Shown here: positions 16,045-23,447 of the stretch, in pieces
Position numbering within the stretch: the stretch's first letter is position 1
How the letters are laid out: every line of letters starts with the position of its first letter
NCBI GenBank assembly: GCA_045546255.1
Contig: JAZQCK010000006.1
Location: 1 to 27,133 of the forward strand
Direction of reading: 5' to 3'
Length of the DNA stretch: 27,133 nt
Source: RGIG5612 sp045546255
GTDB lineage: Bacteria; Bacillota; Clostridia; Lachnospirales; Lachnospiraceae
Position numbers and translations under genes: made by a program
The notes under the pieces: model-generated
The model's database searches: none
Seen by the model: only the letters and a program-made list of their open reading frames with translations
Told to the model about the DNA's origin: nothing

Positions 16045-16300
16045 TCAGTCTTCGTTCTTTTCAAATTCGTAGGTGCTCTGGGTGATGATATGCTTTTCTC
16101 CGCCGATGTAGAATAAGATCTCGCCCCCGAGATTATTCGGATCTTCCGGATTCGAGCCAAAGAATGCTACGATCTCATCCGCTTCATGTGTATGCGGCTT
16201 AAAGAAGGCGACGGATTTGTCGTCCGCTTCGTTGATGAGATACATATTTTCCATACTCGCCTTCGTCATTATAGAATTCTTTATCGTTTAAAATATCCAT
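16045..16300 (-). pseudogene. Cupin-family gene remnant, frameshifted and short
   Basis: A well-placed ATG at 16300 with AGGATAGGAG upstream opens a frame MDILNDKEFYNDEGEYG that breaks after about 33 codons. The next frame continues with MYLINEADDKSVAFFKPHTHEADEIVAFFGS, the metal-site half of a clostridial cupin (HxHxxxE). Removing one A from the A4 run at 16250-16247 (minus strand) joins both parts into 84 residues. Relatives I know of continue with a second cupin half containing an HCP-type motif, which is missing here: the protein ends at QSTYEFEKNED. So there is a frameshift and probably a lost C-terminus. A sequencing error in the A run, or translation from an internal ATG at 16269, remains possible. 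Confidence 0.6.
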
Positions 16301-16340
16301 ATTATTCTCCTATCCTTCTGAACGACAATGCTTTGGGGTT

Positions 16341-16375
16341 ATTATACACCGTGTCACCTAAGACTGCACCCTGAT
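16341..16375 (-). promoter_or_regulatory. Candidate promoter of the cupin-remnant/lipoprotein unit
   Basis: A perfect TATAAT at 16346-16341 lies about 40 bases before the ATG at 16300, in the short gap after the channel gene. No good -35 is visible; the expected place is inside the channel gene's last codons. Confidence 0.4.
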
Positions 16376-18373
16376 ATCTTCTGCAAGCACGACCAGCTGA
16401 TCAGCTTCGCAAAGGGTTAAGCGGACTGCTTTTCCGTTTTCAACTTTGGTCGGACAGAGGATCGCATCTCTGTCTCCTCCGGAAGTTTTCTTATATCCGA
16501 TAAGTATCTCTTTCTTCTCTGCGACGGCTTCTGACAGCGAGAACAGATCGACCTCCGTTTCTCCGTTGATATCAAGATAATAAATAGCAGGCTTGATATA
16601 TATTTCATATCCCTCTGAAACGAGAAGGTTTTCAAAGACATCCTTGAGTTCGCGGTTTTCCGCAATCTGCGACATCATTAGCGCGGCAATATTACGGCTT
16701 ACAACAAAGTCGCTGGACATCAGAACATCTGCAAGGTTCTGGTTTGCAACATTGCGCATTTCGCAGGTGACACCAAAATCGGCTTCCGGATGAAGCGTTT
16801 TGTAATGCTTGCAATATAGAAGGAGTTTGAGGGATTTCGCATCAGCCGCCTCGTTGTCTTCCGTATCGCTGGACATCACAAGGAGAAAATCCGGCCGAAA
16901 ATCATCGATCAGTGATTCTATGCTTTGGTAATCATTGATAACCGTTATCTCTTCCATGTCAATGAGACATTTCTGGATCGTGAGCGAAGATCCGGCCTCT
17001 GTTTCTGTCAGTGTCTTTAGGAAGTCGTCGTCAATGATGGCATTCATGTCACTGCGGTCTGCAGCAAGATAGATCTTCGATCCCGGGCTGAGATAGTTGC
17101 TCATCTCCTCCAGTACCGTCGGCAGTTTTGAGTTGCAGTCGACGATCAGGATTGTGACCGGTTTGTCTTCATAGATTTTTGTCGGCGGCACATAAACTGT
17201 CTCCGGCTTTTCTTTTCCAATAACGATCCTGTCATCGTCTTCTTCCAGCACAACCAGCTTGCAGTCTTGTTCAAGTACTACCTGGTTGGGGTCGTCGATC
17301 AGGACGCGGCCCCGGGCATCGATGATGCCGATTGCGATCGCGCTGTGAATATACTGGTTGATCTCGCGGATCGTTTTTCCGCAAAGCTTTTCGAAGACCT
17401 CTTTATCCTGACCTTCATTTCTTACAATATAGAACTCGTTTCCTTCATAATCGAAGATCTCGATGAATACTTTGGAAAGGCCCATCTGTCTGGATGTGTG
17501 CGTCATGATCTTGGAGATCGTGCTTTCCAGCATAAGCAGTTCCAGACGATCGTTCCCAACAGAGAAGGACTCATCGGAAGGGTCCTTGTCGTTGCCTGCG
17601 ATCCGCGCCGCGAATTCGTATTCTTTCTGATTGATGACCGCCGTCACAAACGACTTTGAACTTTCGCTGCTGTTCAGGATCTCTGTACACGCAATGATGG
17701 TTTTTATCGTATCAAAGTCATGCTCCAAAGCGACGATGATCGATTTACTCGTTACGATTGAACATCTTTCGAGGTCGTTCTGATTAAAGGTGTCGCCGCT
17801 TCTGCAGACGATCTTGATGTTTCCTGTATTCGGAAACTGTGTGCGGATACGCTCTTCCATTTCCTGCTTGTCATAGTTATCCATGACAACAACAGCGTTT
17901 CGTTTTCCTTTTTGGTTATCGTACGCCTCGATCAGCTCGCCGATGATGATGAAGGTGGATTCATTGAATCCGAGGATCACCACATGATCCTTTTCGATGA
18001 CAGGCTCAAGGCCTTTTGCCAGTTCATTCATGCGGCTCGAAATACCGTCGTTGATCGCACCAATGAGCAAGGCGGTGAAGAAGACGCCGCACAAGGTTGC
18101 CAAAAGCATAATGAGCAGGAATATGACGGACCCCTCATCTCCGGCAAGAACTCCCGGATCCAACGTATGCGTCAGGGTTCCCCAAACTGCCTGGATGAAA
18201 TTGATGCCGCGGCTGGAACAGAGAATGATGATCAGCAAAGCAAGAAATAGTACGATCGCGCCGGTGATCACAAACAGCAGGATCACCATGGAGACGGTTC
18301 CTTTGGATAACCACAGATCAAAATAATAATTAAAAAGACTCTTGAATCGTTTTTTATTTCTCGGCTTTTTCAT
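16358..18373 (-). CDS. CASTOR/POLLUX-type ion channel with RCK domains
   Basis: A 671-residue membrane protein. It has a basic N-terminus, a first helix at about 26-52, a pore-loop-like segment WGTLTHTLDPG (64-74), a second helix at about 83-107, and then a large cytosolic part. The latter begins with a Rossmann-like RCK domain (DHVVILGFNEST, 129-140) and holds a second nucleotide-binding-like region starting near VTILIVDCNSKLP (about 405). This build, with LDPG after the pore helix, matches bacterial relatives of the plant CASTOR/POLLUX channels. In plants these are cation channels; ion selectivity and ligand here are unknown. The ATG at 18373 follows AGAGGTAA. It is separated from both neighbours by promoter-like gaps and is probably monocistronic. 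Confidence 0.85.
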   Translation of the reverse strand: MKKPRNKKRFKSLFNYYFDLWLSKGTVSMVILLFVITGAIVLFLALLIIILCSSRGINFIQAVWGTLTHTLDPGVLAGDEGSVIFLLIMLLATLCGVFFTALLIGAINDGISSRMNELAKGLEPVIEKDHVVILGFNESTFIIIGELIEAYDNQKGKRNAVVVMDNYDKQEMEERIRTQFPNTGNIKIVCRSGDTFNQNDLERCSIVTSKSIIVALEHDFDTIKTIIACTEILNSSESSKSFVTAVINQKEYEFAARIAGNDKDPSDESFSVGNDRLELLMLESTISKIMTHTSRQMGLSKVFIEIFDYEGNEFYIVRNEGQDKEVFEKLCGKTIREINQYIHSAIAIGIIDARGRVLIDDPNQVVLEQDCKLVVLEEDDDRIVIGKEKPETVYVPPTKIYEDKPVTILIVDCNSKLPTVLEEMSNYLSPGSKIYLAADRSDMNAIIDDDFLKTLTETEAGSSLTIQKCLIDMEEITVINDYQSIESLIDDFRPDFLLVMSSDTEDNEAADAKSLKLLLYCKHYKTLHPEADFGVTCEMRNVANQNLADVLMSSDFVVSRNIAALMMSQIAENRELKDVFENLLVSEGYEIYIKPAIYYLDINGETEVDLFSLSEAVAEKKEILIGYKKTSGGDRDAILCPTKVENGKAVRLTLCEADQLVVLAEDIRVQS

Positions 18374-18510
18374 AACTATTACCTCTACAAAAACAGTTCG
18401 ATTTACTTTGCCTTGTATTTATAACGATACATTAGCGGCGCCCATTAAGCAACAAATGCCCGCTCATATGCAGAAACAGAATTTCTACAAATGCGAATGA
18501 GGCTTTCCTT
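18374..18510. other. Leader region of the channel gene
   Basis: This 137-base gap between the small ORF and the channel gene contains a TATAAA-like box on the minus strand around 18420 without a good -35 partner. I see no hairpin with a T tract and no gene in it. Confidence 0.35.
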
Positions 18511-18612
18511 TCAATCATCCGTCAGCTCCAGATAGATCAAGCACTTCTCCGGATGCTCTTTATCACACTCATCGCTATCTTCATAAATGCAGATTCCTTC
18601 ATATTCACACAT
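18511..18612 (-). CDS. Small acidic cysteine-containing protein, 33 residues
   Basis: A short frame with an ideal ribosome site, AGGAGG eight bases before the ATG at 18612. The product reads MCEYEGICIYEDSDECDKEH, then PEKCLIYLELTDD and a TGA stop. Four Cys at positions 2, 8, 16 and 24 are evenly spaced (x5, x7, x7) as in a tiny metal-binding or redox knuckle, and the charge is strongly negative. It lies just after the tRNA-Ser terminator and before the channel gene on the same strand. The strength of the ribosome site and the regular Cys spacing argue that it is real. No function can be assigned. Confidence 0.6.
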   Translation of the reverse strand: MCEYEGICIYEDSDECDKEHPEKCLIYLELTDD

Positions 18613-18630
18613 CGCTACTGCCTCCTATTG

Positions 18631-18657
18631 AAAAAACAGGGACGCCCATTGCGTCCC
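18631..18657 (-). terminator. Rho-independent terminator after tRNA-Ser
   Basis: Minus strand: perfect stem GGGACGC, loop AATGG, GCGTCCC (18657-18639), then TGTTTTTT. It lies 13 bases past the tRNA 3' end and before the small Cys-containing ORF, which therefore needs its own promoter or read-through. Confidence 0.9.
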
Positions 18658-18670
18658 TATTTCTGTTCTA

Positions 18671-18760
18671 CGGAGATGCAGGGATTCGAACCCTGGTGCC
18701 GGGGTAAACCGACAAATGCATTTCGAGTGCACCGCGTTATGACCACTTCGCTACATCTCC
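18671..18760 (-). tRNA. tRNA-Ser(CGA)
   Basis: Ninety bases on the minus strand. Acceptor stem GGAGATG/CATCTCC with discriminator G, D arm GCGAAGTGGTCATAACGC, anticodon stem-loop with loop CTCGAAA (anticodon CGA), a long variable arm (TGTCGG/CCGGCA) typical of class II tRNAs, and T arm CAGGG-TTCGAAT-CCCTG. It would read UCG codons. The 3' CCA is not encoded (TAGA follows), so it is added after transcription. Confidence 0.95.
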
Positions 18761-18765
18761 CTGAA

Positions 18766-18790
18766 AGGCCGCTGCAATTTGCAGCGGCCT
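18766..18790 (-). terminator. Strong hairpin between flavoprotein gene and tRNA-Ser
   Basis: A perfect 10-base stem AGGCCGCTGC / GCAGCGGCCT with a five-base A+T loop, 37 bases after the flavoprotein stop. On the minus strand only TTTC follows, so the T tract is poor; it may end transcription weakly or protect the mRNA 3' end. It directly precedes the tRNA 5' end, so it could also shape tRNA processing. Confidence 0.55.
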
Positions 18791-18827
18791 CGTTCACTTA
18801 TTTAAGTTTCTACTGCAATCGTTTTGC

Positions 18828-19823
18828 TTATTCTCTTGTTGGTTTGGTCGGCTCTGCGACTGCGGTGTAGTGTGCTTTTCTTGCTTTGAACTCTTCGTCT
18901 TTGAAAAGATCCATCAGGCGGCCTTCGTTTTCGAAGATGTCGTCGCCGTGTGCTTTCTTTCCGGAGACAAGGTCATGAGCATGCTCAAGCTGTCCGTTCG
19001 GAACGATCGTCGGATCGTTCTTGAACTTGAATGCGCCGTCTACGATCTCGAGTGTTCCTTCGAGTCCGCAAAGCTCGCAGACTACGTGAGTCGTTCCCGG
19101 GAAGATGTAGAAGTTGTTGCTCTGGCAGTGCGGGCATGCGCCTTCTGCGCCTTTCCAGTAGCTCTTCATGTTCTCTGCGATCGGGAAGTCTACGCCTTCG
19201 TTGTCTTTTGCAATCTCTGCTGCTGCCTCTACGAGGTTGCGGCCGATCTGTTTGATGCGCTCGATCTTATCATCCTGCATGATGATGTCTTTGCACCATG
19301 AGAAGTATTCGTTGTTGATCACTTTCCAGCCCGGGCTCATTGCGAACATTGCATGGTCTGTCTCAACACGAACACCCCAGTCAGATCCGCCGATTCCGAT
19401 GAAGGAAATTGCTTTCTGCTTGAAGTATTTCATATCAAGGCCCTGGCCTGTCTTCTCGAGCATCTGGAAGTGTGCGCCCATGAGAAGTCCTGTGTCATGT
19501 CCCGGTCCCATACGGTCTGTGATGACGTGGAAGAGTCCGGATCCGCCTGACTCGTAGATCGGGTCTACGATCAGAACGCCGTCTGCATCGATGATCTTCT
19601 CATAAAGCTCTTTGAAGTCGTCTTTCTGGGAGCAGATCATGCCCTTGCCCATAACAAGACCTCTGGAGCATGCTACGCATCCTGTACAATACTTAATATC
19701 CCAGTCAAAAAGATGGATAAATTCGATCTCAGCGCCTGCATCGCGAGCTGCTTCAAGAGCTGCACGGCACATGGTATCGTTATTACCATTTTTTGTTCCA
19801 CAGGAAATACCTAAAATTTTCAT
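18828..19823 (-). CDS. Flavodoxin-fold NAD(P)H-dependent oxidoreductase with Cys cluster and zinc ribbon
   Basis: A 331-residue protein. The N-terminal flavodoxin-like domain starts KILGISCGTKNGNNDTM, the FMN phosphate loop, and includes VDPIYESGGSGLFHVITDR (86-104). Cys at 46, 49, 52 and 64 (CTGCVAC then C) fit the cluster of iron-sulfur flavoproteins or the conserved Cys patch of FMN reductases. A separate zinc ribbon is formed by C230-x2-C233 and C249-x2-C252. The enzyme likely moves electrons from NAD(P)H via FMN to an unknown acceptor; whether an FeS cluster is bound cannot be told. The ATG at 19823 has GGAGGAG upstream and the gene has its own promoter. It is probably monocistronic, between the LOG gene and tRNA-Ser. 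Confidence 0.85.
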   Translation of the reverse strand: MKILGISCGTKNGNNDTMCRAALEAARDAGAEIEFIHLFDWDIKYCTGCVACSRGLVMGKGMICSQKDDFKELYEKIIDADGVLIVDPIYESGGSGLFHVITDRMGPGHDTGLLMGAHFQMLEKTGQGLDMKYFKQKAISFIGIGGSDWGVRVETDHAMFAMSPGWKVINNEYFSWCKDIIMQDDKIERIKQIGRNLVEAAAEIAKDNEGVDFPIAENMKSYWKGAEGACPHCQSNNFYIFPGTTHVVCELCGLEGTLEIVDGAFKFKNDPTIVPNGQLEHAHDLVSGKKAHGDDIFENEGRLMDLFKDEEFKARKAHYTAVAEPTKPTRE

Positions 19824-19868
19824 AAATAAACTCCTCCATTCAATGTAATTCTATTTATGTTCTTTACA

Positions 19869-19897
19869 TATATAGTCTATAAAAATAATATCGTAAA
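19869..19897 (-). promoter_or_regulatory. Promoter of the flavoprotein gene
   Basis: Minus strand TTTACG (19897-19892) and TATATA (19874-19869) are 17 bases apart, giving a leader of about 40 bases before the ATG at 19823. It is a moderate sigma-A-type match in the only gap before the gene. Confidence 0.5.
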
Positions 19898-19918
19898 TCG
19901 TTCCATTTCGCAACGATT
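19896..19918. repeat. Inverted repeat upstream of the flavoprotein promoter
   Basis: AATCGTT at 19896-19902 and AACGATT at 19912-19918 are perfect 7-base arms with a nine-base spacer; with one bulge the arms extend to nine. It abuts the -35 box, so it may be an operator. It also lies just past the LOG stop and is followed on the minus strand by a T-rich stretch, so a terminator role is equally possible. Confidence 0.5.
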
Positions 19919-19927
19919 ACTTTCCCA

Positions 19928-20518
19928 TTACATATACTTGAGGTCTCTGACATGCAGGTCTTTTGTAGCGGTGTCGGTCTCGATGTAATCGAGCATTGCC
20001 TCGAGCTCTTCGCCCGGGAACGCCTTATAAAGCTTTAAGGTGTTCTCTCTTAAGAAGGCTTCTTCCGCACCTGTATGCATCAAGGCTTCGATGCCGAAAT
20101 AATATCCGTTCACGTTATAAACAGCCATCGGCTTGTTGTGGCGGTCAAGCTGTTTTAAAACGAGCATCTGGAAGAACTCTTCAAAGGTTCCGATTCCGCC
20201 CGGGGTGATGATGAAGGCATCGGAAAGCTCATCCATCTTATCTTTCCGCTCTGCCATGTCTTTTGTGATGATAAGCTCGTCGCAGTATTCAAAGATCGGC
20301 TCGATGTCTTCGTCCAGGAAGAAGTGCGGGATGACGCCTGTCACTTTTCCGCCTGCAACTTTCGTTCCGCGTGCAACGGCTCCCATGAGGCCGTGCGCGC
20401 CTGCTCCGAAGACCAGTTCATGGCCTCTCTTTGCAATCGCCTCTCCCAGCTTTTCCGCTGCGGTGATATATTCAATATCCACTTTCGGACTTGCTGCCCC
20501 GAATACACAAATGTTCAT
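19928..20518 (-). CDS. LOG-family protein (TIGR00730-type Rossmann fold)
   Basis: A 196-residue protein with the LOG signature PGGIGTFEE (106-114) and the upstream ERK (90-92), which form the nucleotide-phosphoribohydrolase site. The N-terminus NICVFGAAS is the Rossmann strand. In plants and some bacteria LOG proteins release cytokinin bases from their ribotides; many bacterial members are thought to cleave nucleotide monophosphates such as AMP, and the physiological substrate here is unknown. The ATG at 20518 has AAAGGGGAAG upstream and lies 13 bases after the acyl-CoA ligase stop, so it is the last gene of the lipid operon, an unexpected place for this family. Confidence 0.88.
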   Translation of the reverse strand: MNICVFGAASPKVDIEYITAAEKLGEAIAKRGHELVFGAGAHGLMGAVARGTKVAGGKVTGVIPHFFLDEDIEPIFEYCDELIITKDMAERKDKMDELSDAFIITPGGIGTFEEFFQMLVLKQLDRHNKPMAVYNVNGYYFGIEALMHTGAEEAFLRENTLKLYKAFPGEELEAMLDYIETDTATKDLHVRDLKYM

Positions 20519-20531
20519 CTGCTTCCCCTTT

Positions 20532-22193
20532 CTATGGGCGTTTTAAGATTCCGTTCTTAATGTCGTCGGCTGCCCGTTCTTTGAGTTTCACATGCTGTTT
20601 CTTTCCGGTCGCGTTATATGGAAGTTCATCCATAATTGCATAATAACGCGGGCACTTATAATATGCAATCGCATCATGGTTGGTGCAGAATGCATTCACG
20701 TCCTTGACTGTGAGCGTCTCGTCTGCCGGAAGGATATATGCGGCGACGGACTGGCCTCTCGACGGATCTTCCACGCCGATGATCATGCAGTCTTTGATCC
20801 GCTCGTTCTGGTTGATGATCTCTTCGAGCTGCTCCGGATAAATGTTCTCGCCCATGCAGATGATCATGTTATCCTTGCGGCCCGTGACTGTAATATACTG
20901 ATCCTTATCCCAGGTTCCGACGTCCTTGGTATAGAACCAGCCTTTATAATATTTTTCTTTGGTCTGCTCTTCGCTCGCGATATAGCACATCGCGGTCTTT
21001 TCCGGCGAGAAGATGATGATCTCGCCCGGAGTCTGTCCATCTAATGGGACAATGTCATCCGGTTCTGCTTTTCTATCCGGATACATCTTGACCACACGCA
21101 CTTCGTCTCCGATGCAGCTCCTGCCAGCCGTTCCGGACATATCCGGAAGGTCGTACGGACGAAGGAATGTGTTCCAGAAGGTCTCCGTCGTTCCGTAGCC
21201 GTTGAAGATGTTCGGCGTTAAGGTTTCTAAGAAGCGGATGCAGTCTTCTTTTTCGAGTGGCGCACCCATCGTGACGATGCCTTTCAGGGAGGAAAGGTCT
21301 GCCGGATGTTTTGCCTGGCGGTCTGCAAGTTTTACGAGGGCCGCCGGCGCTCCGATCAGGAAGGTGATGCCGTATTTTTCCGCATAATCAAACACGAGCT
21401 TCGGGCTGAACATACGCATGATGACAACACAGCCGCCGACATAAAGGGTCGGGTTCGGGCCGCCGGAGTGGAGGCCGCCTCTGTGGAACCATGGTGTCAT
21501 GTTCATGGTGATGTCTTTCGGTGAAAGCGGAAAGCTCATGATCGTATCATGCGCACTCATAACTTCGTTGATACTGTTGAGCGGAACGCCTTTCGGGGTT
21601 CCTGTCGTTCCGGAAGTGGAAAGCCTGGTGACTTCCCTGTAGATATCCTGCGTAAACTCTGCTTTTGGCTCGTCTTCGCAGCCGTTTTTCATGATCTCTT
21701 CGAAGGAAAGGTGGCCTTCCGGAAGGGTCTCTACTTTTCCTCTGTAGTCAACAGCGATCACGATCTCCGGTTTATTCTCGCAGATCTCAAGCGCGCGGAC
21801 CGCCATCTCCATAACGTCTGTGTCATAGATATAGGCTTTCGGCTTGTCACGGTCGATCAGGTTTGCAGTCTCCTGTGCGGAGAAGTTGAAGTTCACCGGG
21901 CTATTGATGGCACCGAGCTTTTGCGGAGCGATATAGCTCATAACGAAGGCCGGGGAGTTATAGAGCTGGAAGAACATGATGTCGTCTTCTCCAAGTCCCT
22001 GCTCCGAGAGCGCGTTCGCAAGCTTATTGACGTCCCGGTTCAGTTCGCGGTAAGTCCAGATCTCTTCCTTAGCCGGATCGATCATCGCTTTGTTTGCCGG
22101 ATATCTCCGGACGTTGCGCATAAACTGATTGATCCAGGAAAAGCTGGATTCAAAGATCTGTCTGAAGTTCTCAGCATCATAGGTATAGCCCAT
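20532..22193 (-). CDS. AMP-forming acyl-CoA synthetase (long-chain fatty acid--CoA ligase-like)
   Basis: I choose the ATG at 22193 (553 residues) because AAGGAGAGAACC precedes it; a TTG at 22220 in frame has no ribosome site. The ANL fold is complete: P-loop STSGTTGTPKG (192-202), YGTTE (333-337), D424 in TKDVG, the hinge R439-K440 in TGRKDN and the catalytic C-terminal lysine in the NATGKKQ segment. The enzyme activates a carboxylic acid to acyl-AMP and then acyl-CoA (or acyl-ACP). It follows the second condensing-enzyme gene by 51 bases on the same strand. The acid used cannot be read, but the context suggests fatty-acid uptake or recycling into the synthase system. Confidence 0.9.
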   Translation of the reverse strand: MGYTYDAENFRQIFESSFSWINQFMRNVRRYPANKAMIDPAKEEIWTYRELNRDVNKLANALSEQGLGEDDIMFFQLYNSPAFVMSYIAPQKLGAINSPVNFNFSAQETANLIDRDKPKAYIYDTDVMEMAVRALEICENKPEIVIAVDYRGKVETLPEGHLSFEEIMKNGCEDEPKAEFTQDIYREVTRLSTSGTTGTPKGVPLNSINEVMSAHDTIMSFPLSPKDITMNMTPWFHRGGLHSGGPNPTLYVGGCVVIMRMFSPKLVFDYAEKYGITFLIGAPAALVKLADRQAKHPADLSSLKGIVTMGAPLEKEDCIRFLETLTPNIFNGYGTTETFWNTFLRPYDLPDMSGTAGRSCIGDEVRVVKMYPDRKAEPDDIVPLDGQTPGEIIIFSPEKTAMCYIASEEQTKEKYYKGWFYTKDVGTWDKDQYITVTGRKDNMIICMGENIYPEQLEEIINQNERIKDCMIIGVEDPSRGQSVAAYILPADETLTVKDVNAFCTNHDAIAYYKCPRYYAIMDELPYNATGKKQHVKLKERAADDIKNGILKRP

Positions 22194-22244
22194 GGTTCTC
22201 TCCTTATATCTGCGCTGCAAGTCGGGATTGGACGGCCTGTCAGC

Positions 22245-23447
22245 TTATGCCTTTCCGACAATAATGGATGAGTTCTGTCCGCCAAAGCCAAAGGCGTTTG
22301 ACATTGCCACGCTGATGTTTTGTTTCTTATTTTCTTCGGTCACGATCTTAAGGTCGCACTCTTCGTCCTGCTCGGTAAGGCCGGTGTTCACAGGGAGTTC
22401 TCCTGTCTCTAATGCCTTGATGCAGCTGATGAGCTCAACGATGCCGCCGGCTCCCATCATATGTCCGGTCGCGCCCTTCGTGGAGCTTACGAAAACGTTT
22501 TCTTTTCCGAAGACTTCGTCGATGGCTTTGGTCTCTGCGATATCGCCTGCGTGGGTCGCGGTTCCGTGTGCGTTGATATAATCAACGGCATCCGGCGCGA
22601 GTCCTGCATCTTCCAATGCCAGTCTCATGCAGGCTGCAGCTCCCGTTCCTTCCGGATTCGGGGAGACCGTATTATACGCATCGGTATTGTTTGCAACGCC
22701 TAAGAGTTTTGCGATCACTTTCGCGCCTCTCTTGGCTGCGCATTCTTCGTTTTCTAAAATGATGCATCCGCCGCCTTCGCCCAAGACGAAGCCGTTTCTG
22801 TTTTTATCGAACGGAAGGCTCTCTCCTGTTTTGGAGAGTGCGCCTGTCTTAACAAGACTCTGGATCATGGTCGCGGTTGTTGCAGCTTCGCCTGCCATAA
22901 CGACCATCGCATCTGCCATGCCGGAGCGGATCATCAGACTTGCAAGGGTGATCGCATCGCCGCCGGAAGAGCACGCTGTGCTGACGCTCATGTCCGGTCC
23001 CTGGATTCCATAGTTAATGGAAAGGTGGGCGGCTGCGATGTTTGCCATCGCTTTAACTAAAAGCTTCGGGCTTGCAGGTCTTCCTTTGACGGCCCAGTCT
23101 GCGCCGGTCTTATCGATGATGGAGATTCCGCTTAAAGCGCTTCCCATCACGATGCCGACTCGGTTGGAATGGGTTTCCAGTCCGCTCTGTTTGATGGCTT
23201 CTTCTGCCGCGATATAGGCGTACTGCATGTACGGCTCCATATCGAGTGTCAGTTTTGTCGGCAGATAATCTTTCGGGTTAAAGTCCCAGACCTGGCCTGC
23301 GTTCTTGACCGGAAGGCTGCTCGCGTCGATGCTCTTGATCTCGCCAATCGCGCATTTTCCTGCTGTCAGGTTCTCCCAGAATGTCTCAACGCCGACTCCT
23401 AAGGGAGTGACGGCTCCAAGGCCTGTAATTACGATGTTATTGCTCAC
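22245..23447 (-). CDS. Second FabF-type beta-ketoacyl-ACP synthase
   Basis: A 400-residue condensing enzyme with an intact Cys-His-His site: C159 in TACSSGG, H294 in NAHGTATHAGD, K324 and H329 in KGATGHMMGA, and the GFGGQNSS C-terminal loop. So it is not a cysteine-less chain-length factor. It is clearly diverged from its neighbour: the RRMDRF-like segment of classic FabF reads TKLTLDMEPYMQYA, and the insert TGADWAVKGRPASP differs. The start is GTG at 23447, overlapping the first fabF stop as GTGA. It elongates acyl-ACP with malonyl-ACP; a distinct chain-length or substrate range is inferred from the duplication. Confidence 0.9.
   Translation of the reverse strand: MSNNIVITGLGAVTPLGVGVETFWENLTAGKCAIGEIKSIDASSLPVKNAGQVWDFNPKDYLPTKLTLDMEPYMQYAYIAAEEAIKQSGLETHSNRVGIVMGSALSGISIIDKTGADWAVKGRPASPKLLVKAMANIAAAHLSINYGIQGPDMSVSTACSSGGDAITLASLMIRSGMADAMVVMAGEAATTATMIQSLVKTGALSKTGESLPFDKNRNGFVLGEGGGCIILENEECAAKRGAKVIAKLLGVANNTDAYNTVSPNPEGTGAAACMRLALEDAGLAPDAVDYINAHGTATHAGDIAETKAIDEVFGKENVFVSSTKGATGHMMGAGGIVELISCIKALETGELPVNTGLTEQDEECDLKIVTEENKKQNISVAMSNAFGFGGQNSSIIVGKA

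Noticed and set aside
18671..18760. tRNA-Ser as attachment site for the defence island
   Set aside because: No integrase and no second copy of the tRNA 3' end is seen, and ordinary chromosomal genes separate it from the island.
21549..22271. Plus-strand open frame of 240 codons
   Set aside because: Shadow of the acyl-CoA synthetase gene, favoured by its codon pattern.
22245..23447. Chain-length factor (inactive KAS partner)
   Set aside because: The active-site Cys159 and both His are present, so it is a full condensing enzyme.
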